7,049 nt of DNA from CAYRUP01 sp964489265 (GTDB taxonomy: Bacteria > Pseudomonadota > Gammaproteobacteria > DSM-16500): assembly GCA_964489265.1 (NCBI GenBank), contig CAZAXX010000089.1, positions 1 through 7,049 of the forward strand, read 5' to 3'. Made by a program: the position numbers and the translations under genes. The notes below the pieces were generated by a model. That model was not told the DNA's origin. It saw only the letters and a list, made by a program, of their open reading frames with translations, and made no database searches. Positions 1 to 5,361 of this stretch are shown in pieces. The number at the start of each line of letters is the position of its first letter. Within the stretch, counting starts at the first letter, position 1.

Positions 1-1757
1 TGTTAACAAGAATTCAAAAATTAAGTACGATTCTCGCCAATCAAATTGCAGCAGGTGAAGTGATTGAACGCCCAGCATCCGTTGTTAAAGAATTAATAGA
101 AAATAGTTTGGATGCAGGTGCGACCAAAGTTGAACTTGAAATCGAGCAAGGTGGCGCGCGCTTGATTCGCGTGCGAGATAATGGTTCGGGAATTCATGCA
201 GATGATTTGGTTTTAGCATTGAATCGTCATGCCACCAGCAAAATTAAAAATTTAGATGATCTTGAGCAAATTAACACGCTGGGATTTCGCGGCGAAGCAT
301 TAGCGAGTATTAGTTCAGTTTCACGTCTCAGTTTATCCTCTGCCATCGCAAATCATTCGGGTTGGCAAGTTATCACGAATGGTACGGAAGAAGAACCGCA
401 ATTTCAGCCAACAGCGCATCCAGAAGGAACGACGATTGAAGTGCGCGATTTATTTTTTAATACACCTGCGCGAAAAAAGTTTTTGCGCACAGAAAAAACG
501 GAGTTTGATCATATTGATGAATTGATCAAACGCGTTGCGTTGAGCAGTTTCCCAGTGAGTTTTACGTTAAAACATAATCAAAAAATCGTACGTCAATATC
601 GTGCTGCACAATCCGAGATTGAACGTTTGCAGCGAGTGGAAAGTTTATGCGGTGCTGGATTTGTTGAGAATGCACTGAAAATCGAAGCGGCTGTGACGGA
701 TTTAAAATTAGCTGGCTGGATTGCTTTGCCAACGTTTTCACGTTCACAAGCGGATTTGCAGTATTTTTATGTAAACGGCCGCATGATTCGTGACAAATTG
801 GTTAATCATGCAGTGCGTCAAGCATATCATGATGTAATGTATGGTGATCGTCATCCAGCGTTTGTATTATTTTTAGAAATTCCTTCGCAACACGTTGATG
901 TGAATGTGCATCCGACTAAACACGAAGTGCGTTTTCGTGAAAGTCGTCTTGTGCATGATTTTATTTATCGTAGTTTGAAAGATGCGTTAGCGAGTGTTCG
1001 TCCAGCGACAACATCGACATTGCCTCGCGTACAAGAAGTTTGTCACACACATCAGCATCATCATCAACAGAGCATGCCATTTAAAGTTCGTGAACAAATT
1101 GCCGTCTATAATAAATTACATGAAGATGTTGTACCTATTCCAGAGCCGCAGATACAGACGACTCACAGCGAAATTCCACCGCTCGGTTTTGCATTAGCGC
1201 AATTGAAAAATATCTATATTTTAGCGGAAAATGCAGAGGGTCTTGTTCTGGTTGATATGCATGCCGCGCATGAGCGAGTGATTTATGAAAAATTAAAGAA
1301 AACGGCAGCTGAACATGCTCTGGTTGCGCAACCGCTGTTGATTCCATTGACGATAAATTTAAATGAGCGTGAAGCAAATTATATCGAAGAAAATCAGGAA
1401 ATATTTAAACGCGTTGGCATGCGCATAGAACGTATCAGTCAAGATTCTGTCGTAGTGCGTGAAGTTCCGGATTTGTTGCGCGATGGTCAAGTCGATCAAT
1501 TGGTGCGAGATATTGCGGCGGATTTGGTTGAAAATCAAAAATCGACGCGAATTGATGATGCAGTGTTGCAACTCTTGGGAACGATGGCATGTCATGCAGC
1601 AGTGCGCGCGCAGCGTAAATTAACAGTGCCGGAAATGAATGCGTTGCTGCGTGCAATGGAAACCACTGAGCATAGTGGTCAATGTAATCATGGTCGACCT
1701 ACCTCTTCTGTTTTTTCATTAGCTGAATTAGATAAATTATTTTTGCGTGGACGCTGA
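1..1757 (+). CDS. mutL: DNA mismatch repair protein MutL (start codon cut by one base)
   Basis: MutL is the ATP-driven dimer that links MutS mismatch recognition to strand incision. The window opens on the second base of what is almost certainly the ATG: reading in frame from base 3 gives LTRIQKLSTILANQIAAGEV, the usual MutL N-terminus, so the protein would be about 585 residues (E. coli MutL 615). GHKL ATPase motifs are intact: ENSLDAGA with the catalytic Glu near residue 34, DNGSGI 60-65, RHATSKI 76-82, GFRGEAL 95-101. A variable linker with a His-rich patch (349-357) leads to the C-terminal dimerisation domain. That domain has the endonuclease motif DMHAAHERVIYE (419-430, fitting DxHA-X2-E-X4-E), a QPLLIP beta-clamp-binding motif (444-449), ACHAA (530-534) and CNHGRPT (562-568), the latter two probably metal-binding. 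It is therefore likely a nicking MutL, as in bacteria without MutH. The stop overlaps the miaA start by one base, implying co-transcription and translational coupling. Identity is very sure. Confidence 0.97.
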   Translation, partial: LTRIQKLSTILANQIAAGEVIERPASVVKELIENSLDAGATKVELEIEQGGARLIRVRDNGSGIHADDLVLALNRHATSKIKNLDDLEQINTLGFRGEALASISSVSRLSLSSAIANHSGWQVITNGTEEEPQFQPTAHPEGTTIEVRDLFFNTPARKKFLRTEKTEFDHIDELIKRVALSSFPVSFTLKHNQKIVRQYRAAQSEIERLQRVESLCGAGFVENALKIEAAVTDLKLAGWIALPTFSRSQADLQYFYVNGRMIRDKLVNHAVRQAYHDVMYGDRHPAFVLFLEIPSQHVDVNVHPTKHEVRFRESRLVHDFIYRSLKDALASVRPATTSTLPRVQEVCHTHQHHHQQSMPFKVREQIAVYNKLHEDVVPIPEPQIQTTHSEIPPLGFALAQLKNIYILAENAEGLVLVDMHAAHERVIYEKLKKTAAEHALVAQPLLIPLTINLNEREANYIEENQEIFKRVGMRIERISQDSVVVREVPDLLRDGQVDQLVRDIAADLVENQKSTRIDDAVLQLLGTMACHAAVRAQRKLTVPEMNALLRAMETTEHSGQCNHGRPTSSVFSLAELDKLFLRGR

Positions 1758-2686
1758 TGAGTACCATTATTTGTTTAATGGGACCAACTGCGTCAGGTAA
1801 AACAAATCTTGCAGTGAAACTCGTGCAACAATTTCCGTTGGAAATTATTAGTGTGGATTCTGCGATGGTTTATCGTGGTATGGATATTGGTACAGCAAAA
1901 CCCACGCCTGATATTCTACGCATTGCTCCGCACCGTTTAATCAATATTCGCGAACCAGAACAAGCGTATTCTGCTGCGCATTTTCGTGCGGATGCATTGA
2001 AAGAAATTGAAGATATTCTTCGTCATAAAAAAATTCCATTGTTAGTGGGCGGCACGATGATGTATTTCCGTGCGTTGCAACAAGGTCTGTCAGATTTACC
2101 ATCGGCCAATGCAGAAGTGCGGCAAGCTCTTACCGAGCAAGCGGACAAAGAAGGCTGGCCTGCTTTGCACATTCGACTGACGGAAGTTGATCCTCTCGCT
2201 GCAAAACGTATTCATCCGCATGACAGTCAACGAATTCAGCGTGCATTGGAAGTGTATCAATTAACAGGCAAGAGTTTGTCTGCATGGCAAGCGGAAAGTG
2301 GTGAAGCACTATCTCATTATCAAATTTATAATTTAGCCATTGCACCCAATGATCGTGCTGTATTGCATGACAGAATTGCGTTGCGCTTTAAACAAATGTT
2401 AGCGGAAGGTTTTGTTGATGAAGTGAAGCAATTATGGGAGCGCGGCGATTTGAATTTAGAAATGCCAGCGATTCGTTCGGTGGGTTATCGGCAAGTGTGG
2501 GAGTATTTACAGGGCAATTATTCTTTTGAAGAAATGCAAGAGCGCGGAATTATTGCGACTCGTCAATTAGCAAAACGTCAACTCACCTGGTTGCGTAGTT
2601 GGCCGGATGTGACGTGGTTTGATAGTGAGGCGAGTGATGTGTATGAGCAAGTTGCGGCGAAGGTGAAAAATGCTTTGTCATCCTGA
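1757..2686 (+). CDS. miaA: tRNA dimethylallyltransferase MiaA
   Basis: MiaA transfers a dimethylallyl group from DMAPP to N6 of adenosine 37 in tRNAs reading UNN codons, the first step to i6A/ms2i6A; it is cytoplasmic. The 309-residue product (E. coli 316) has the P-loop GPTASGKT (9-16), the substrate-binding stretch DSAMVYRGMDIGTAKP (34-49) with the conserved Asp, GGTMMYFRAL (98-107) and RIHPHDSQRIQRALEV (151-166); the C-terminal part carries the conserved RQLAKRQLTWLR region. The ATG overlaps the mutL stop (TGATG) with only a weak TGGA ahead of it, so translation is probably coupled to mutL. mutL-miaA is the common gammaproteobacterial order, but the usual next gene, hfq, is absent here. 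The last codons (LSS) and the TGA stop lie within the left arm of a palindromic repeat starting at 2675, so the original 3' end has probably been replaced or trimmed by that element; the catalytic body is untouched. Confidence 0.97.
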   Translation: MSTIICLMGPTASGKTNLAVKLVQQFPLEIISVDSAMVYRGMDIGTAKPTPDILRIAPHRLINIREPEQAYSAAHFRADALKEIEDILRHKKIPLLVGGTMMYFRALQQGLSDLPSANAEVRQALTEQADKEGWPALHIRLTEVDPLAAKRIHPHDSQRIQRALEVYQLTGKSLSAWQAESGEALSHYQIYNLAIAPNDRAVLHDRIALRFKQMLAEGFVDEVKQLWERGDLNLEMPAIRSVGYRQVWEYLQGNYSFEEMQERGIIATRQLAKRQLTWLRSWPDVTWFDSEASDVYEQVAAKVKNALSS

Positions 2687-2758
2687 ACGAAGTGAAGGAT
2701 CTCCATGTTATAAACCATGCTATAACTTGGAGATCCTTCACTTCGTTCAGGATGACAA
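2675..2758. repeat. 84-nt palindromic repeat (element A), possible bidirectional terminator
   Basis: The arms 2675-2705 and 2728-2758 are perfect 31-bp inverted repeats. After one T-T mismatch the stem continues as a 6-bp pair (2707-2712 with 2721-2726) closing an 8-nt loop, so almost the whole element folds into one long hairpin. Each arm also has its own short stem (ATCCT/AGGAT) around an ACGAAGTG core. The sequence resembles a dispersed bacterial repeat known for spurious translations containing HPERSEGS; that link is from memory and unverified. The left end overlaps the last codons and stop of miaA. Its position between two convergent genes suits a transcription barrier in both directions, but there is no T-tract, so classic intrinsic termination is doubtful. 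Confidence 0.9.
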
Positions 2759-2765
2759 TGCAATC

Positions 2766-2806
2766 GTCATCGCGAGGCTACGAAGTGCTTAGCCGTGGCG
2801 ATCTCC
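2766..2806. repeat. Imperfect palindromic repeat (element B) forming a gene's 3' end
   Basis: The element runs from GTCATC to GATCTCC. The outer stem is ATCGC/GCGAT (2769-2773 with 2798-2802) and the inner stem GGCTA/TAGCC (2776-2780 with 2790-2794), separated by a small internal loop, with a 9-nt apical loop. Its ends and the ACGAAGTG core match one arm of the preceding palindrome at 2677-2704, from whose right edge it is only 7 bases away. Similar GTCAT-GCGAGG repeats are known from Rickettsia and other bacteria (memory, not searched). On the minus strand it encodes the last 12 or so residues and the stop of the gene at 2767-3330. Outer boundaries are approximate. Confidence 0.75.
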
Positions 2807-3330
2807 TTTACCTTCGTCGCTGTTACACGAACAGGATTATACAGAACACTACTACAACCTTGTTTCGGCGTGTTTAAGTTCTGAATCATTTGCAACATCG
2901 CTGCTACCGTTACATCTGTTCCATTCAAAGAACTTATTAATCTTTGATATGTCGAATTTTGTGACGAAAATGACAAACTAGAAAGTGATGATTCTAATAT
3001 TTTTTCGCGTATTTCTTTCTCTTTATTTGAAAAAGCTGAATGAAGTATCCCGCTTGAGCCAAAAGCAATAGCGCTCGCAAGAGATGCTATGATAGGCAAA
3101 CGATATGCTATATCAGGATTGGTCGTCTGATTCATTCCTACATAATATGTATAAACTGCCATTCCTAAAGCAACAATACCAACTCCCGCAAATAGAAATC
3201 TCTCTCTTGATAATCCGCCAAACTCTGTTTCTTGCAGTGCTGCCGACACTTTTGTGTCAATGAATTTATTAAATTCTTTAAAGAGTTGCGCAGCCGATTC
3301 TGCGTCTTTGTTTACTGATTTTCGCAACAT
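2767..3330 (-). CDS. Unrecognised small membrane protein with two predicted helices
   Basis: I do not recognise this 187-residue protein. The N-terminal 1-44 is charged and probably helical. Two hydrophobic stretches follow (about 45-64 and 78-99), joined by a short polar loop with NQTTNPD, giving a membrane hairpin with both ends on the same side. Then come a Lys/Glu-rich helix (102-113), a Ser-rich stretch (114-126), and a polar tail. There is no signal-peptide cleavage site, cysteine cluster or enzymatic motif. The ATG is well supported: AGGAG lies 5 nt upstream (3336-3340), and a TATACT -10-like box is at 3357-3362. Roughly residues 176-187 and the stop are encoded by a palindromic repeat, so the C-terminus is probably acquired. 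Three of eight arginines use AGA, against one of about 43 in mutL, hinting at a different origin. It is convergent with miaA and divergent from spmA, so it probably forms its own transcript. It looks real on RBS and composition, but has no assigned function. Confidence 0.72.
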   Translation of the reverse strand: MLRKSVNKDAESAAQLFKEFNKFIDTKVSAALQETEFGGLSRERFLFAGVGIVALGMAVYTYYVGMNQTTNPDIAYRLPIIASLASAIAFGSSGILHSAFSNKEKEIREKILESSLSSLSFSSQNSTYQRLISSLNGTDVTVAAMLQMIQNLNTPKQGCSSVLYNPVRVTATKVKEIATAKHFVASR

Positions 3331-3356
3331 AAGTTCTCCTATGGATTATTGTGAGC

Positions 3357-3362
3357 AGTATA
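3357..3362 (-). promoter_or_regulatory. Candidate -10 box for the membrane-protein gene
   Basis: Read on the minus strand this is TATACT (5 of 6 to the sigma70 consensus), placing a start site around 3350 and a leader of about 20 nt before the ATG at 3330, with AGGAG in between. The -35 at 17-bp spacing (TAACTG) is poor, so this is a tentative call based mainly on position in the divergent gap. Confidence 0.35.
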
Positions 3363-3393
3363 TACAAGAAATATTCCGTCAGTTAGCATAGGC

Positions 3394-3399
3394 TTTAAT
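3394..3399 (+). promoter_or_regulatory. Candidate -10 box for spmA-spmB
   Basis: TTTAAT (5 of 6 to TATAAT) would start transcription near 3406, giving a leader of about 14 nt that just includes the GAGG ribosome site at 3411-3414. No convincing -35 hexamer is found 16-18 bp upstream. It is the best AT-rich hexamer in the short divergent gap 3331-3419, nothing more. Confidence 0.25.
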
Positions 3400-3419
3400 G
3401 TTTTTGAAACGAGGTTTTG

Positions 3420-4040
3420 ATGCTGAATATAATATGGCTAGGTTTAATTGTGCTATCTGTTATTTTTGGGATTGTGAATGGACGTATCCCTGAGGTGGTT
3501 ACCTCTGTGACAGATTCCGCGAAAGCTGCCTGTGAATTGTCGTTAGGATTAATAGGCATGATGACTTTTTGGTTGGGTCTCATGAAAGTTGCTGAAGAAG
3601 GGGGACTGATACAACTCTTCGCGCGCTGGTTACGTCCTGTTATGCAACGCTTATTTCCTGAGGTTCCTGCAGAACATCCTGCGATGGGCGCCATGATTTT
3701 GAATATCACTGCCAATATGTTGGGACTGGGTAATGCAGCAACGCCGTTTGGTTTGCGTGCAATGAATGAATTAGAAAAATTAAATAAAACACCCGGCACA
3801 GCGACCAATGCGATGTGTGTGTTTTTGGCGATTAACACAGCGAGTATTCAAATTATTCCTACCACGGCCATTGCGTTTTTAGCGGCGGCAGGCGCAAGCA
3901 ATCCAACCGATATTATTATGACGACTTTATTTGCGACCGCGTGCGCTTTATGTGTTGCCGTTTTCTCTGCGAAGTTTTTTGAAAAATTACCTTTCTTTCA
4001 AATTAATTTAAAATCAACAACGACACCTGAGACACTATGA
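3420..4040 (+). CDS. spmA: SpmA-like nucleoside-recognition (Gate) domain membrane protein
   Basis: The protein is 206 residues from ATG 3420, the better start: GAGG (3411-3414) lies 5 nt upstream, while an in-frame TTG at 3417 would crowd it. It is an integral inner-membrane protein of the Gate/nucleoside-recognition family. Hydrophobic segments lie at about 4-20, 41-57, 88-103, 130-150 and 157-178. The SpmA hallmark NITANMLGLGNAATPFGLRAM spans 95-114/115, followed by TATNAMCVFLAINTASIQIIP (127-147). In Bacillus, SpmA and SpmB act together in dehydration of the spore core; in non-spore-forming bacteria, where the pair is common (compare E. coli YjiH/YjiG), the substrate is not established. 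The stop overlaps the start of spmB (ATGA), so the two are one translationally coupled unit, in keeping with a two-subunit membrane complex. Family assignment is firm; function is not. Confidence 0.92.
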   Translation: MLNIIWLGLIVLSVIFGIVNGRIPEVVTSVTDSAKAACELSLGLIGMMTFWLGLMKVAEEGGLIQLFARWLRPVMQRLFPEVPAEHPAMGAMILNITANMLGLGNAATPFGLRAMNELEKLNKTPGTATNAMCVFLAINTASIQIIPTTAIAFLAAAGASNPTDIIMTTLFATACALCVAVFSAKFFEKLPFFQINLKSTTTPETL

Positions 4041-4576
4041 ATATTCAATCAATCAGTGCAACACTTTCTAATATTATTTTCCTTGCCATGGTTGCTGGAA
4101 TTCCTGCGTATGCTTTTATGCGTGGTGTAAAAGTTTATGAAACATTTGTTGATGGTGCGAAAGATGGATTCCAACTTGTTATTCGAATTATTCCTTATCT
4201 TGTCGCGATGTTAGTCGCAATCGGCATGTTTCGTGCTTCGGGCGGTTTTGAAATAATAGGTAATTTTTTCGCGCCATTATTAAATAAGATTGGCATGCCT
4301 AGTGATATTTTACCGCTTGCTTTAGTCAGACCTTTTTCAGGCGGTGCTGCAAAAGGTGTATTAGCCGATATCATCCATACTAATGGCGGCAATTCTTATG
4401 TGTCACATCTTGCTGGCACGATTATGGGAAGTACCGAAACAACATTTTATGTGATTGCAGTTTATTTTGGTGCTGTCAGCATTCGGCGTACACGGCATGC
4501 TGTTGCAGCGGGATTATTAGGAGATTTTACTGCTTTAGTAGCATCCTTATGGATATGTCATGTTTTGTTGAAATAA
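4037..4576 (+). CDS. spmB: SpmB-like nucleoside-recognition (Gate) domain membrane protein
   Basis: This 179-residue membrane protein is the partner of SpmA. Hydrophobic segments are at about 8-27, 47-65, 90-97, 122-145 and 154-177. Family signatures are VKVYETFVDGAKDGFQLVIR (31-50), IPYLVAMLVAIGMFRASG (52-69), the highly conserved LVRPFSGGAAKGVLADII (96-113) and LAGTIMGSTETTFYVIAVYFG (125-145). The polar residues inside this last hydrophobic block suit a Gate-type pore or binding site, though no substrate can be read off. Translation starts at the ATGA overlap with spmA; there is no strong Shine-Dalgarno sequence, so coupling is likely. A GC-rich palindrome begins 11 bases after the stop and may end the transcript. 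Nothing else in the window points to sporulation, so a general envelope or transport role is more likely than a spore one. Confidence 0.92.
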   Translation: MNIQSISATLSNIIFLAMVAGIPAYAFMRGVKVYETFVDGAKDGFQLVIRIIPYLVAMLVAIGMFRASGGFEIIGNFFAPLLNKIGMPSDILPLALVRPFSGGAAKGVLADIIHTNGGNSYVSHLAGTIMGSTETTFYVIAVYFGAVSIRRTRHAVAAGLLGDFTALVASLWICHVLLK

Positions 4577-4587
4577 TCTAGCCTGGA

Positions 4588-4623
4588 TCCCGCGGACCCT
4601 TCGACAAGCTAAGGGCCGCGGGA
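4588..4623. repeat. GC-rich nested palindrome between convergent genes
   Basis: The outer stem TCCCGCGG/CCGCGGGA (4588-4595 with 4616-4623) encloses, after a single unpaired A, an inner stem CCCTT/AAGGG (4597-4601 with 4611-4615) and a 9-nt loop. It is far richer in GC than its surroundings and lies between the 3' ends of spmB and queH. Both halves resemble dispersed repeats seen in many bacterial genomes (memory only). It could act as a terminator for both genes, but no T-run follows on either strand. Confidence 0.75.
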
Positions 4624-4637
4624 CGTAGGGTGAAAGG

Positions 4638-5303
4638 TCATTTATCTTGTTCGGTTTTTTCTGTTTCATCTACACCATAATATTTCACGCCAATTTTAAT
4701 TCGCTCACGCCCACTTTGCACTCGCCACTGATTCGTATCACGCAGCGAATACGCGCAACCGCAATATTCTTGTTGATAAAATTGTTCGCGCTTGGAGATT
4801 TCTAACATGCGCGCAGAACCGCCTTGCTTGCGCCAGTTAAACGTCCAATAAACTAAATTAGGATAAGGTGCCGCTGCTCTGATGCCTGAGTCATTAATTT
4901 GTTCCATGTTTTTCCAGCGTGAAATACCTAACGAACTGCTGATGACATCGAAGCCATTTTCATGAGCATACAATGCAGTACGTTCAAAACGCATATCAAA
5001 ACACATGGTGCAACGTATGCCACGCTCAGGTTCCATTTCCATTCCTTTCGCACGGGCAAACCAATTATCTCTGTCGTAATCCGCATCAATAAATGGAACA
5101 TTATGTTTTTCCGCAAAACGCATGTTTTCGTTTTTACGCAGTTCATATTCTTTTAAGGGATGAATATTGGGATTGTAAAAGAAAATAGTGTAATCGATGC
5201 CTGATGCGAGCAATGCTTCCATGACTTCACCCGAGCACGGAGCGCAGCAGGAGTGCAACAGTAAACGACTGGTGTTGTCAGGCAAAGTCAAAAGGTCACG
5301 CAT
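4638..5303 (-). CDS. queH: Epoxyqueuosine reductase QueH
   Basis: QueH carries out the last step of queuosine synthesis, reducing epoxyqueuosine to queuosine at tRNA position 34 (anticodon GUN). It is the non-homologous alternative to cobalamin-dependent QueG (formerly DUF208). From ATG 5303 the protein has 221 residues. The family cysteines are all present: HSCCAPC (C19, C20, C23), RCTMC (C98, C101) and EYCGCAYS (C181, C183), the set that binds the Fe-S cluster and the adjacent iron. YNPNIHPLKEYELRK (43-57) is also typical. I prefer ATG 5303 over an upstream in-frame TTG at 5318: GAGG (5313-5316) lies 9 nt ahead of the ATG, and the promoter upstream would leave the TTG only about 8 nt of leader. 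The polar C-terminal tail (TEKTEQDK) is not conserved. It is transcribed in the same direction as gspF but has its own promoter, so probably no functional link. Confidence 0.95.
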   Translation of the reverse strand: MRDLLTLPDNTSRLLLHSCCAPCSGEVMEALLASGIDYTIFFYNPNIHPLKEYELRKNENMRFAEKHNVPFIDADYDRDNWFARAKGMEMEPERGIRCTMCFDMRFERTALYAHENGFDVISSSLGISRWKNMEQINDSGIRAAAPYPNLVYWTFNWRKQGGSARMLEISKREQFYQQEYCGCAYSLRDTNQWRVQSGRERIKIGVKYYGVDETEKTEQDK

Positions 5304-5332
5304 GGATGGAGTCCTCAAAAATGTAGGGGCGT

Positions 5333-5361
5333 ATTATATGCACATCCCGCCCATGCCTCAA
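5333..5361 (-). promoter_or_regulatory. Sigma70-type promoter for queH
   Basis: On the minus strand a perfect TATAAT (5333-5338) lies 17 bp downstream of TTGAGG (5356-5361, 4 of 6 to TTGACA). The predicted start near 5326 leaves about 22 nt before the queH ATG at 5303, enough for the GAGG ribosome site. The -35 box overlaps the TGA stop of gspF (5358-5360), so the whole promoter fits in the 54-base gap. Confidence 0.7.

Noticed and set aside
2578..2763. Minus-strand open frame giving a 61-residue peptide with HPERSEGSPS
   Set aside because: It is a translation of the palindromic repeat plus the antisense of miaA; such peptides recur wherever this repeat occurs and have no gene-like start signals.
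2692..2877. Plus-strand open frame of 61 codons across both repeats
   Set aside because: It reads through the repeats and the antisense of the membrane-protein gene, and its composition is not protein-like.
3395..3838. Minus-strand open frame of 147 codons opposite spmA
   Set aside because: It is the antisense of a strongly conserved membrane-protein gene, with no family resemblance of its own.
4588..4623. Classic rho-independent terminator
   Set aside because: The stem is strong but no run of T follows on either strand, so it is listed as a palindromic repeat with possible terminator activity only.
5301..5318. TTG at 5316-5318 as the queH start
   Set aside because: There is no ribosome site ahead of it and it lies about 8 nt from the predicted transcript start; ATG 5303 has GAGG at a suitable distance.
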